A DNA stretch of 17,418 nucleotides from NCBI GenBank assembly GCA_945870015.1, contig CAMBQS010000030.1, positions 1-17,418 of the forward strand, given 5' to 3'. The position numbers and the translations under genes are program-made. This stretch comes from Desulfocicer vacuolatum DSM 3385 (GTDB lineage Bacteria; Desulfobacterota; Desulfobacteria; Desulfobacterales; SURF-7). Of the stretch, positions 1-7,312 are shown in pieces (position 1 is the stretch's first letter; every line of letters begins with the position of its first letter). Under the pieces are notes generated by a model. That model searched no databases. It was not told the origin of the DNA and was given only the letters and a program-made list of their open reading frames with translations.

Positions 1-1388
1 CCCTTTTCATCTCTGTTTACAGCAGCCGGACTTCTGGGTTCGCCCTGGAAAACCACACCCACTACCTTTGAAAAACAGGCCAGGGCCAATCCACCGATAA
101 TTGCCAGGCTGAGGATTCCGAGCAAGCTGAGGACAAAGGGTGTTTTTTCCAGCATCACTCCTTTAAATCCACCCATGTAGATAAAAAACTCGCTGACAAA
201 ACCGTTAAACGGCGGAAGCCCCGAAATAGCCAGAGACCCGATCATAAATGTGGTTCCGGTGATTTTCATCTGTTTGATCAATCCGCCCAGTACTTCTATG
301 GATCGGGTTCCGGTTTTTTGAAGCACGATTCCGGCGCCCATGAACAGCAGGGATTTGAAGATCGAATGGTTCAGCACATGAAGCAGCCCTCCGGCAAATC
401 CGAGTATGGCCATTACCGGTTGATTGGATGACACCCCGATCATGCCGATTCCGATTCCAATGAGGATGATTCCGATATTTTCAACACTGTGATATGCCAG
501 CAATCTTTTAAGATCGTGCTGACCCAGGGCATACACAACACCCAGTATCCCGGAGATCATGCCGGCAATCAGTACAATATTACCCAAAAGGGGTGTGTGC
601 AACTGGAGCATGCTGTACATCCGGAGAATGCCGTAAATACCGGTTTTGATCATGACTCCGGACATGACCGCAGAGATATGGCTCGGTGCAGCCGGATGAG
701 CATGGGGCAGCCAGACATGAAAAGGAAATACGCCTGCTTTTGAACCAAATCCGACAAATGCCAGTATAAATATCAGGATTTTAGCGGACTCCGTCATACC
801 GGCGGCATCCGTGAATTCAAAGCTGCCGGTGTATCCATACATGATGCCAAAGGCAGCGAAGATGCACATGGCCCCTGCATGAGAAAAAACAAGATAAAGA
901 TATCCGGCTTTTCTGTTTTCCGCTGACTGGTAGTTGTAGATCACCAGAAAAAAGGATGACAGGGACATGATTTCCCAGGACATCATGAAAGCAATGATGT
1001 TGCCGGCCGTCACAACCAGTGCCATGGAGACAATCAACAGAGAGAAAAAAAAGTAGCTCACCGATACGCGAACGGCTTTTTCCGGTTTGTTCATATAATG
1101 ATAACTGTAAACGGCCGCGAGAAAGGAGATGGCAAAAATGGCCACCAGAAAAAAAGCAGACAGGCTGTCTATCTGAAACAACAGCGAAAATGTTTTCAGG
1201 TATTGGAATGATCGGCTGAATTGGGCTGCCTGTGATAATTTGATCCCGCTGTCAATCAATCCCAGCGCACATCCGGCCCCGATACCGGAAACAGCCACTG
1301 TTTTGATAACAGCAAATTGCCTTCCGGCAAACAGCGGCAGAAAACCGCCCAGCAGGATAATGACCAGAGACAGAAAAAAAAGATCCAT
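1..1388 (-). CDS. Proton-conducting membrane subunit, HyfB/HycC (NuoL/M-like), C-terminus off the window
   Basis: Integral membrane subunit of the family that carries ion translocation in complex I, formate hydrogenlyase, hydrogenase-4 and Mrp antiporters. Read on the minus strand from ATG at 1388, with AGAGGA about 5 nt upstream, the frame stays open for 462 codons to the window edge. It is almost entirely hydrophobic helices. The loop with FHVWLPHAHPAAPSH followed by ISAVMSGVMIKTGIYG (roughly residues 220-255) is the family hallmark, and this wording is closest to HyfB/HycC rather than NuoL. An MSWEIMSLSSFFLV segment near residue 135 also fits. The partners of the complex should lie to the left, outside the window. 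Family membership is firm; which complex it belongs to (group-4 hydrogenase, formate dehydrogenase-linked or other) is not visible here. Confidence 0.9.
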   Translation of the reverse strand, partial: MDLFFLSLVIILLGGFLPLFAGRQFAVIKTVAVSGIGAGCALGLIDSGIKLSQAAQFSRSFQYLKTFSLLFQIDSLSAFFLVAIFAISFLAAVYSYHYMNKPEKAVRVSVSYFFFSLLIVSMALVVTAGNIIAFMMSWEIMSLSSFFLVIYNYQSAENRKAGYLYLVFSHAGAMCIFAAFGIMYGYTGSFEFTDAAGMTESAKILIFILAFVGFGSKAGVFPFHVWLPHAHPAAPSHISAVMSGVMIKTGIYGILRMYSMLQLHTPLLGNIVLIAGMISGILGVVYALGQHDLKRLLAYHSVENIGIILIGIGIGMIGVSSNQPVMAILGFAGGLLHVLNHSIFKSLLFMGAGIVLQKTGTRSIEVLGGLIKQMKITGTTFMIGSLAISGLPPFNGFVSEFFIYMGGFKGVMLEKTPFVLSLLGILSLAIIGGLALACFSKVVGVVFQGEPRSPAAVNRDEK

Positions 1389-1838
1389 AACGTTCCTCTT
1401 GCAATCTACAATATCAACAGCAGCATCCCGGACGCCCTGAATATGATATATCAAATTTCGGATTTGAATAAATTTTATACATTACATTATATAATAATTC
1501 CAAATGCTAAAAAATAAAAGTATCCAAGTTTAAAAAAATATTCAAGTCCGGAGATTATTGGATAAGAGGATTTCTGTCAACCATGTTTTGCATGATTCAG
1601 CGTAGCCGCTGCTGAATCCGGTTACCCCTTTTTTCCAATAAATTATAGATATCTGAAAGTTTGTGTGATATAAGAGGGAAATCATAAGATTTGTGAATAT
1701 GATTTTTTTCCAGCCTGTTTTTTAGATCTTTTTTTTAAGGGATTCCCTTGTAAAATAAACTCTTTCCACAGCCGACTTCACCTGAAGACGCGGAAAGCAA
1801 ATCGTTATCAGCCATTAACCTGCAACTGGAGAAGCACG
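1389..1838. other. Intergenic region between diverging hyfB-like and khpA-like genes
   Basis: No convincing coding potential on either strand. The stretch 1465-1560 is very AT-rich and probably holds the promoter of the minus-strand gene: a perfect TATAAT on the minus strand lies at 1486-1491, but no good -35 is seen. The khpA promoter should also be here, yet no clear sigma-70 pair or sigma-54 match was found. A short perfect inverted repeat lies at 1594-1618 and is listed separately. Confidence 0.5.
1594..1618. repeat. Short inverted repeat (8-bp arms)
   Basis: GATTCAGC at 1594-1601 is repeated in reverse complement (GCTGAATC) at 1611-1618 with a 9-nt loop. A run of six T begins 11 nt after the stem on the plus strand, which is too far for a classical terminator, and no gene on that strand ends just upstream. 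It may be a small cruciform, an operator, or chance. Confidence 0.35.
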
Positions 1839-2069
1839 ATGAAACAGCTAATTGAAACCATAGCACGAAGCCTCGTGGATCAGCCCGAACTTGTATCTGT
1901 TACGGAAATTGATGGCACGCATTCGTCGATACTGGAGCTCAGGGTATCAAAAGCAGATATCGGCAAAGTTATCGGCAAGAAAGGGCGGACAGCCGATGCC
2001 CTGCGTACCATCGCCAATGCTGCTTCGGCCAAATTAAAAAAACGAACCGTGCTTGAAATCATGGATTAA
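1839..2069 (+). CDS. khpA: KH-domain RNA-binding protein, KhpA-like
   Basis: A 76-residue single KH-domain protein of the KhpA/YlqC family, cytoplasmic, which binds RNA and in other bacteria works with KhpB (Jag/EloR). The KH signature is seen at about residues 42-51, with IGKVIGKKGRTA containing the GxxG loop (GKKG), followed by a predicted helix and a basic end (KLKKRTVLEIMD). The length is normal for the family. The start is supported by GGAG at 1828-1831, 7 nt before ATG. In many bacteria khpA lies between rpsP and rimM/trmD; here it is not with ribosomal genes but heads a plus-strand run with two SPFH genes, 156 bp downstream. Whether they are co-transcribed is unknown; no terminator is evident in the gap. 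Confidence 0.88.
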   Translation: MKQLIETIARSLVDQPELVSVTEIDGTHSSILELRVSKADIGKVIGKKGRTADALRTIANAASAKLKKRTVLEIMD

Positions 2070-2225
2070 ACGGAAAAGACCGGTTTTGCAGAGAAGCGAC
2101 CATGATGATCGTCGTGAGCATTACCAGGAACGGACTTCCGGAAAACCATCAGAGGAATCGATTCATGCAGCCAGGAATAAAAGAAACAGCCGTTTTTTCA
2201 GCAGGTTTAAAAAGGAGAATCAACA

Positions 2226-3326
2226 ATGGCTGATAACCAGATGGATGAAATAACCGTTTTCATAAACAAGGTAAAAGACCGATTCCTGTTTTCTCCGCCT
2301 CAATTCAGACTGTCCGGAAAATGGAAAATCCCGATCGCTGTGGCCGTGCTGGCGGTTGTTTGTTACAATCTTTTTTTCGTATACATCGAGCCGGATGAAT
2401 ATGGGATCAAGGTGATCCGGGTGGGCCTGAACCGGGGCGTTCAAAAAGAGGTTTATCATGCCGGTCTGACGTTTGTTCTTCCTTTCGGGCTTCAACAGAT
2501 GTATCGCCTGCCCAAAGGAATCCAGGTGCTGGAACTGACCAATTTCCCGGACACCGCATCGCTGGTGGCACGGAAAGACCGCGCCGCACACATTCAGACA
2601 TCGGACGGCTTTTTCGTGGACGTGGATGTCTCCATACTTTACCACATCAATGACCCCTACCTGATTTTTACAACCATTGGTCCGGGAACACTGTTCGAAG
2701 ACAACGGCATCATTCCCAAGGCCGAGCCGGCCTTGAAAGAAACACTGGGAAAATTGACCACCGAAGAATTCTACAACAGTCCGATGCGGGTTCAGAAAGC
2801 GGAAGAAGCCAGGCAGAACCTGAATGCGGAATTAAAGGTGAAAGGCATCGAGGTTGACCAGGTGCTGGTACGCTATTTCAAATACAGCCCGGAAATTCAA
2901 AAAAACATTGAGGCAAAAAAGCTCCAGGATCAGATGGTGTTTACCAATCAGTCAGCGGCACGGGCAGCCAAAGAAGAGGCTGAATTGAAAAAAATCATTC
3001 AGGAAGGGATGGTCATCGTATCGGTTGAGATTGAAAACGGTAAAGCCTATGTCACCCGGAAAAACGCGGAAAAGGATCTTTACGCACGCCGGGTCAAAGC
3101 CAATGCAGACTTGCAGGTAAAGCTGGCGGAGGCTGAACGGGTGCGTCTGAAAAATGATGCCCTGAAAGGGATCGGTTCTGAACGCATGGTGGCCCTGAAG
3201 ATGGCGGATACTTACAAAGGGCTTGATATGATCATTCTGCCCAGTGACGGTCCTCAGGGGGTCAACCCGCTGGATCTTGGAAAAGCCATGCAGTTGTTTG
3301 ATGTCCGTAAAGGAGGCAAAGAATGA
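2226..3326 (+). CDS. SPFH/band-7 (prohibitin-like) membrane protein
   Basis: A 366-residue member of the SPFH/band-7/prohibitin superfamily, the group of HflK, HflC and stomatins, which form large membrane-bound rings and often modulate proteases or membrane microdomains. One transmembrane helix is visible at about residues 33-53 after a polar N-terminus. The SPFH domain follows (about 55-245): IEPDEYGIKV, GLTFVLPFG, then an acidic/basic helical stretch with QSAARAAKEEAELKK (about 240-255). The last 100 residues contain a long amphipathic helix (KANADLQVKLAEAERVR). SD sequence AAAAGGAG lies just upstream of the start. The stop overlaps the start of the next gene (ATGA at 3323-3326), implying translational coupling and a heteromeric pair, as in HflK/HflC. 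I do not assign hflK because sequence identity with it is not evident. Confidence 0.85.
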   Translation: MADNQMDEITVFINKVKDRFLFSPPQFRLSGKWKIPIAVAVLAVVCYNLFFVYIEPDEYGIKVIRVGLNRGVQKEVYHAGLTFVLPFGLQQMYRLPKGIQVLELTNFPDTASLVARKDRAAHIQTSDGFFVDVDVSILYHINDPYLIFTTIGPGTLFEDNGIIPKAEPALKETLGKLTTEEFYNSPMRVQKAEEARQNLNAELKVKGIEVDQVLVRYFKYSPEIQKNIEAKKLQDQMVFTNQSAARAAKEEAELKKIIQEGMVIVSVEIENGKAYVTRKNAEKDLYARRVKANADLQVKLAEAERVRLKNDALKGIGSERMVALKMADTYKGLDMIILPSDGPQGVNPLDLGKAMQLFDVRKGGKE

Positions 3327-4360
3327 AACGTTTTTTGATCCTGATCATACTCATGATGGCTGCATCTGTCCTGGGCGCCTGCGTTCCCCACTCCACCGGA
3401 TTGACAGAGGTAGGTGTCCGAACCCGTAAAATTTCCTTCTGGGGACCCAAAGGGGTGGAAAACCGGATCTACGCTCCGGGCGGGACCTATTTTTTCCTCC
3501 CGTTTATCAATGACTGGCATGTGTTTGACACAAAACTTCAGAACCTGGAAATGACGTTTTCAAAAACAAAAGGTGACCGTAAAACCAGAGATGACCTTGT
3601 GTTTAAAACTACCGATGGCAATGATATCGGTCTGGATGTGATCATTGTGTATCGTATCGATGCGGAAAAGGCCCCTCACATTCTCCAGTATGTCGCGCGG
3701 AATGACGATATCCTGCGGGGCACCATTGTTCGTACAGTGGCCCGCAGCAAGCCCCGGGATATTTTCGGTGAACTGAAAACCGAAGCGTTTTATGTGGCGG
3801 AATCCCGTGAAGCCAAATCCAAAAAAGCCCGGGAATCATTACAGGAAATTCTGGGGCCCATGGGCATCATCGTTGAAAAAGTGTTAACCAATGACTATCG
3901 GTTTAACGCTGAGTATACAAAGGCCATCGAGGATAAAAAAGTGGCTGATCAGCAGGTGGAAAAAAACAAGTCGGCGCAACACGCTGCCAAAGAGGAGTAC
4001 AAGCGCAAACTGGAGGAAGCTAGGGGAGAAGTCAACAAGATGGTGGCCGATGCGGACGGTGAATACCTCAAGGCCAAAATCGAGGCGGATGTATACCTGG
4101 AACAGCAAAAGCTTCTGGCTCAGGCAATTCAGGCTGAAGGCATCGCAGAGGCAAATGGAATCCAGGAGATGAACAATGCCCTTTCCGGATCAGGAGGCGA
4201 AGCAATTGTAAAGCTGCGGATCGCCGAAGCGCTTCAGGGGAAATCCATCATATTGCTTCCGGTTTCAGAGGGCGGTATGAATCTCAAGACCACCAACATC
4301 AACCAGTTGATTGAAACATTAGGTGTCAAATCCCTTTCAAGCGGGCAAGGACATCCATAG
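3323..4360 (+). CDS. SPFH/band-7 lipoprotein
   Basis: A 345-residue SPFH/band-7 protein paralogous to its upstream neighbour but anchored differently: the N-terminus is a lipoprotein signal (MKRFLILI... with lipobox L17-G18-A19-C20), so the mature protein should be lipidated at Cys20. The SPFH domain spans about residues 25-215 (GPKGVENRIYAPGGTYFFLP, DIGLDVIIVYRID, ILRGTIVRTVAR). It is followed by a charged coiled coil at about 205-265 (KKVADQQVEKNKSAQHAAKE) and a C-terminal segment with GEAIVKLRIAEALQGKSIILLP, which matches the ending of the upstream protein (MVALKMADTYKGLDMIILP). The ATGA overlap means that the two are made together. Lipidation of an SPFH protein is unusual, as HflC and stomatin have a membrane helix instead. 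Role not known. Confidence 0.85.
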   Translation: MKRFLILIILMMAASVLGACVPHSTGLTEVGVRTRKISFWGPKGVENRIYAPGGTYFFLPFINDWHVFDTKLQNLEMTFSKTKGDRKTRDDLVFKTTDGNDIGLDVIIVYRIDAEKAPHILQYVARNDDILRGTIVRTVARSKPRDIFGELKTEAFYVAESREAKSKKARESLQEILGPMGIIVEKVLTNDYRFNAEYTKAIEDKKVADQQVEKNKSAQHAAKEEYKRKLEEARGEVNKMVADADGEYLKAKIEADVYLEQQKLLAQAIQAEGIAEANGIQEMNNALSGSGGEAIVKLRIAEALQGKSIILLPVSEGGMNLKTTNINQLIETLGVKSLSSGQGHP

Positions 4361-4378
4361 AGAAGAAAGGATGCTAAA

Positions 4379-4483
4379 ATGGCAGAAAAAGGAAAAAGAG
4401 ATAAAGGAAAACGTGAAGTTCAGAAAAAAAGCAAGCTCACACTGAAGGAAAAACGGAAACAAAAAAAAGATAAGGATAAATAA
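4379..4483 (+). CDS. Lysine-rich small protein (34 aa)
   Basis: A short open frame of 34 codons starting MAEKGKRDKGKREVQKK and ending KEKRKQKKDKDK. It starts 18 nt after the stop of the SPFH lipoprotein and has a good Shine-Dalgarno (AAAGGA, 7 nt before ATG). About half of the residues are Lys or Arg and there is no hydrophobic core, so it is probably unfolded and may bind nucleic acid or acidic surfaces. From memory, similar tiny KGKRDKGKRE / LTLKEKRKxKK proteins occur in many proteobacteria, but I cannot search to confirm. Position and ribosome site suggest that it is the last gene of the khpA-SPFH cluster. Confidence 0.6.
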   Translation: MAEKGKRDKGKREVQKKSKLTLKEKRKQKKDKDK

Positions 4484-4627
4484 TTAATCGGTAATTGCAA
4501 GGAGATCGTCTCCCGTCAAATGAGGCGGATGCTTGATCCATTCTCTCAATCCCTTCAGCATCTGCCTCTTTGTTTTCTTGCGGATCGGTCTTATTGCCGC
4601 CATTGGTTTGGGCCTGCCCCCTGCCAT
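4484..4627 (-). CDS. Possible small basic protein (47 aa), uncertain
   Basis: A 47-codon minus-strand frame starting MAGGRPKPMAAIRPIRKKT and ending LTGDDLLAITD. GGGGA lies about 4 nt upstream of the ATG. The frame is also open further upstream (to about 4735), but that part reads like non-coding sequence. The basic N-terminal half followed by a helix and an acidic end looks protein-like. Its stop codon directly abuts the stop of the plus-strand lysine-rich gene. No family is recognised. It could be a chance frame in the intergenic region. Confidence 0.25.
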   Translation of the reverse strand: MAGGRPKPMAAIRPIRKKTKRQMLKGLREWIKHPPHLTGDDLLAITD

Positions 4628-4693
4628 TTTTCCCCAAAGTAACCCCCACGGACAGTGAAGAACAAAAAATGCTTCCCGGATCAGACCCGGTAT

Positions 4694-4708
4694 TTTACAA
4701 GCTGTAAA
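4694..4708. promoter_or_regulatory. Palindrome TTTACA-N3-TGTAAA, candidate enhancer-binding site
   Basis: The 15-mer TTTACAAGCTGTAAA has perfect 6-bp arms around 3 nt; with flanking bases the arms extend to 7 (TTTTACA/TGTAAAA, 4693-4709). It ends 104 bp before the sigma-54 promoter at 4813, inside the usual 80-250 bp range of activator sites. The same arms and spacing recur at 14488-14502, again beside sigma-54 promoters. The DNA pattern is seen directly; the role is inferred. Confidence 0.5.
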
Positions 4709-4812
4709 AAATTTCGACGATCGTAATTTTCCCACCTGGAAGAGGACGCTACCCCCAAAAATAATACTCTATTGTTTCATGCTTTTATAATATATGGCCG
4801 CAAAACTTACGT

Positions 4813-4828
4813 TGGCATGCGGCTTGCT
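4813..4828 (+). promoter_or_regulatory. Sigma-54 promoter of the TauE/SafE operon
   Basis: TGGCATGCGGCTTGCT matches the -24/-12 consensus TGGCAC-N5-TTGCW at every position except T for C at the sixth base, with exact spacing. The start of transcription would be near 4839, leaving a leader of about 88 nt before the first gene. RpoN promoters need an AAA+ activator bound upstream, and a candidate site is at 4694-4708. Confidence 0.8.
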
Positions 4829-4926
4829 CGGATTAACATGACAACTTTTAACATAGCAGTAAAATAATTTACAGCCGGAGGATATCCTGCTGAACAGAAC
4901 AATAACCTGAACCAGATGGAGGAATG

Positions 4927-5226
4927 ATGACTTTAAAACAATTAAAAAGATTGATTCAATGGATTGTCATGATTTTTTTTTCCTGGCCCGGCCTGCTCTG
5001 GGCTGCCGGAGAAAAAGCGGAAGCTATTGTCATTGTGGCTGATACCAGAAAGCTGTCAGGAATGATGGCCTGGTGGGGAAATCTTTACAATGAAAGCCAT
5101 GTGTATTTCATGCTGCTTACAGTTGTTCTGATCCCCATCATCGGCGTGCTGTTCGGTCTTATTGCGGATTTTGTCATGGCCCATATCGGCATTGATCTTA
5201 AATCCCGCGATCTGGCGGAACATTGA
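4927..5226 (+). CDS. Small exported or membrane protein of TauE operon
   Basis: A protein of 99 residues (100 if the ATG at 4924 is used). I prefer the second ATG because GGAGG at 4918-4922 is only 1 nt from the first. The N-terminus is basic, then hydrophobic (IVMIFFSWPGLLWAAG), like a signal peptide cleaved near LWA-AG, or an uncleaved anchor. A second hydrophobic segment lies at about residues 59-85 (YFMLLTVVLIPIIGVLFGLI), followed by a short polar end. The gene is first in the operon and is 37 bp upstream of the TauE/SafE permease, so it is probably a permease accessory subunit. I do not recognise a named family. Confidence 0.75.
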   Translation: MTLKQLKRLIQWIVMIFFSWPGLLWAAGEKAEAIVIVADTRKLSGMMAWWGNLYNESHVYFMLLTVVLIPIIGVLFGLIADFVMAHIGIDLKSRDLAEH

Positions 5227-5263
5227 TTACCAATAACAGACGTTTTGTATAAGGAGGTATTAT

Positions 5264-6319
5264 ATGGATTGGTTGTATGTTCTCATGCCGATCGCAGGAG
5301 TGGAAATATTCTGGCCGGGATTGATCATTCTAGGCATCGGTGTCGGTATTATCGGCGGGTTTTTCGGAATGGGCGGCGCCTGGATGGTAACCCCGGGTTT
5401 GAACATCCTGGGCTTTCCCATGGCTTTTGCCATTGGAACCGATATCGCCCACATGGCCGGCAAATCCCTTATCGCCACCATGCGTCACGGCAAATTCGGA
5501 AATGTTGACTATAAGCTTGGCCTCATTATGCTGGTGGGCACCGTTGCCGGATTTGAATTGGGCGCCCAGATGGTCATGTGGCTTGAACGAATGGGGAATG
5601 TGGAGGCAGTGGTTCGCTACCTGTATCTCTTCCTTCTGACCGGTATCGCCTGGCTGGTATTTGCAGATGTGGCCAAGATAAAACGGAAAGAACGGGAGAA
5701 TCTGCGTTCCGGACAAAATGATGAGCAAGCCAAAGGAATTGAATGGCATAAGACGTTTCATAAAATTAAAATACCCCCGATGATCCATTTCAAAGAAGCG
5801 GGTATTTATTGTTCCGCATGGTTGCCCATCATAGTCAGTTTCTTAACCGGATGGCTGGCCGGAATCCTCGGGATCGGCGGCGGTCTGATCCGGATGCCGT
5901 CTCTGATTTATCTGGTTGGGTGCCCAACGCACGTTGCGGTTGGAACAGACCTTTTTGAAGTGATGATTTCCGGACTCTATGGCGCTGCGACCTATACATT
6001 CAAAGGACGTACGGAACTGGTGGCGGCCATCATCATGCTGGTGGGAGCTTCCATCGGCGCCCAGGTGGGAACCGTTGCCACAAAATACATCAAAGGGTAT
6101 GGCATTCGGGTTGTTTTCGGATATGCTGTTATCGGTTGTGCCATCTCCATTGTGTTAAAGCTTTGTGCAAAAGCAATTCCCGCATACAAGGGGTGGTTTG
6201 ACGGTTCTGCCACAGTGTTGATCCTGGGGCTGGTGTTTGCAATGTCCGCCTATATCTTCATCAAGATGATCAAAGGTGCAAAAGCGGAGCTTGCAGCAAA
6301 GAAACAGAATTTAGGTTAA
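5264..6319 (+). CDS. TauE/SafE-family anion permease (sulfite/sulfate-type)
   Basis: A 351-residue membrane protein of the TauE/SafE (former DUF81) family, whose members move sulfite, sulfonates or related anions across the inner membrane. The internal duplication typical of the family is clear: GGFFGMGGAWMVTPGLNILG with GTD at residues 58-60, and GILGIGGGLIRMPSLIYLVG (about 200-219) with GTD at 227-229. About eight hydrophobic helices are seen. A long polar loop at about residues 140-180 (KRKERENLRSGQNDEQ) separates the two halves and is larger than in minimal family members. The SD AAGGAGG is perfect. In sulfate reducers such proteins are often annotated as putative sulfate permeases; direction and substrate are not shown by the sequence. 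Confidence 0.88.
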   Translation: MDWLYVLMPIAGVEIFWPGLIILGIGVGIIGGFFGMGGAWMVTPGLNILGFPMAFAIGTDIAHMAGKSLIATMRHGKFGNVDYKLGLIMLVGTVAGFELGAQMVMWLERMGNVEAVVRYLYLFLLTGIAWLVFADVAKIKRKERENLRSGQNDEQAKGIEWHKTFHKIKIPPMIHFKEAGIYCSAWLPIIVSFLTGWLAGILGIGGGLIRMPSLIYLVGCPTHVAVGTDLFEVMISGLYGAATYTFKGRTELVAAIIMLVGASIGAQVGTVATKYIKGYGIRVVFGYAVIGCAISIVLKLCAKAIPAYKGWFDGSATVLILGLVFAMSAYIFIKMIKGAKAELAAKKQNLG

Positions 6320-6361
6320 TCATCTTCGACCCATTGGACCCATTGTAATAGGAGGAAGTAT

Positions 6362-6979
6362 ATGGCCAGACATATGATTTTCATCATCCTTTTGGCGGTG
6401 CTTGCTGCATCCGGCTGCGATAAATTCGGCCAGGATAAATTCGGCAAGGTAGACCAGGGAAGGGTGATCGCTTTTGATAAAAATGAAAGAACAATCGTCA
6501 TGCTTCGGGATCAGAGCCAGGATGTCAAAAAACCGGACTACACAGCGCTGCCCCCTGTTTCCTACAAGCTGCCGGATGATCTGAATGAAACCGGCCCGGC
6601 ACCAAAAGCCGGCAAACTGATGAATATCGATCTTGAAAAGAAGGAGGCCGTTATTTTTGTGGAGAGTTCAAACAGTCTCTCTACGATAAACATCACCATA
6701 GTGGAAGAAAAAAAGAAGGTGGATCCGAAGGATCCCCTGGTTTTTGATCCGGACACAAAGAAAAACAGGGCTTTTCCTGTTTTCGATCAGCAGAAAAAGA
6801 CCATTTCACTGTACCTGGAAAAAAACAAAACCCTTTTGACTTTTGCGGTTCCGGATGAATATTTCGCCATGCCTCCGGAATCATGGACACTGGGAGATGA
6901 GGTTCGAGTTTATTACAAGGAACCCGGCAAATCCTTACGTTTCATGAATGTCAGCAAAACAGATATATTTAAAAAATAG
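6362..6979 (+). CDS. Putative lipoprotein of TauE operon, unknown function
   Basis: A 205-residue protein with a lipoprotein-like signal: MARHMIFIILLAVLAASGC, with Cys19 as the likely lipidated residue. Position -3 is Ala rather than Leu, so the lipobox is acceptable but not ideal. Directly after the Cys is a short tandem repeat DKFGQDKFGK. The remaining sequence is polar with alternating strand-like segments (GRVIAFDKNERTIVMLRD, LMNIDLEKKEAVIFVE, KTISLYLEKNKTLLTFAVP, DEVRVYYKEPG), suggesting a small beta-rich domain with repeated strand pairs. It may belong to a deltaproteobacterial domain of unknown function, but I cannot confirm this. SD AGGAGG and the 42-bp gap after the permease support the same operon. 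A periplasmic partner of the permease is an inference. Confidence 0.78.
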   Translation: MARHMIFIILLAVLAASGCDKFGQDKFGKVDQGRVIAFDKNERTIVMLRDQSQDVKKPDYTALPPVSYKLPDDLNETGPAPKAGKLMNIDLEKKEAVIFVESSNSLSTINITIVEEKKKVDPKDPLVFDPDTKKNRAFPVFDQQKKTISLYLEKNKTLLTFAVPDEYFAMPPESWTLGDEVRVYYKEPGKSLRFMNVSKTDIFKK

Positions 6980-6987
6980 GTGCGCTG

Positions 6988-7021
6988 CCGGATGAAGGGT
7001 TGTTTTTAACCCTTCATCCGG
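6988..7021. repeat. Perfect 14-bp hairpin after the lipoprotein gene
   Basis: CCGGATGAAGGGTT (6988-7001) and its exact reverse complement (7008-7021) flank a 6-nt loop GTTTTT, starting 8 nt after the lipoprotein stop codon. There is no T-run after the stem on either strand, so it is not a standard intrinsic terminator. It may cap and stabilise the upstream part of the operon mRNA, or reduce read-through into the two downstream genes. Confidence 0.7.
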
Positions 7022-7061
7022 TATATCATCCATCCACGAACAGTAAAAACAGAGGCGCTCC

Positions 7062-7304
7062 ATGAACCTTTACCAGAAGCTAACCGTGATCATCACGGAT
7101 ATTTTATTGATCGCTGAACTTTGCATCAGCATGTATTTTTGCAGTCAGCAGTCACCGGAGAACCTGACGCCGACGTTTATCAAAAGTTTTGCGATCATGT
7201 GCGTACCGACCCTGATTATAGCGAAAATCACAATAAAACGGCTCCGATCTCCTGAAGATCCTCAGGTGGTTATTGCTGCAGATGCAGCATTGCTGGAAAA
7301 ATAG
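7062..7304 (+). CDS. Small two-TM membrane protein
   Basis: An 80-residue protein with two hydrophobic stretches, at about residues 8-27 (VIITDILLIAELCISMYF) and 41-57 (IKSFAIMCVPTLIIAKITI), joined by a polar loop, and a C-terminal polar tail. AGAGG lies upstream of the ATG. The stop at 7302-7304 overlaps the Shine-Dalgarno of the next gene (ATG at 7313), so it is tightly linked to the PEP-synthase-like protein and may anchor it at the membrane (inference). No family recognised. Confidence 0.7.
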   Translation: MNLYQKLTVIITDILLIAELCISMYFCSQQSPENLTPTFIKSFAIMCVPTLIIAKITIKRLRSPEDPQVVIAADAALLEK

Positions 7305-7312
7305 GAGGGGCC

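Larger units (their letters stand above)
4628..4926 (+). other. Control region upstream of the TauE operon
   Basis: No gene is supported here. The region holds the palindrome at 4694-4708 and the sigma-54 promoter at 4813-4828, both listed separately. It also has a perfect TATAAT at 4786-4791 without a good -35 partner, so a weak sigma-70 promoter cannot be excluded. A 10-bp palindrome AGGATATCCT at 4879-4888 lies in the expected leader, and a single TTTACA half-site is at 4868-4873. Confidence 0.5.

Noticed and set aside
1594..1634. Rho-independent terminator
   Set aside because: The T-run begins 11 nt after the stem and no gene ends upstream on that strand.
2053..2253. 66-codon plus-strand frame overlapping khpA and the first SPFH gene
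   Set aside because: Overlaps both real genes in another frame, with low-complexity charged sequence and no ribosome site.
4628..4735. Upstream extension of the small minus-strand frame
   Set aside because: Starts at a GTG without a clear ribosome site and crosses the palindrome at 4694-4708. Only the shorter ATG form is listed, at low confidence.
4786..4791. Sigma-70 promoter (TATAAT) for the TauE operon
   Set aside because: No acceptable -35 at 16-18 bp; the sigma-54 match 22 bp downstream is much stronger.
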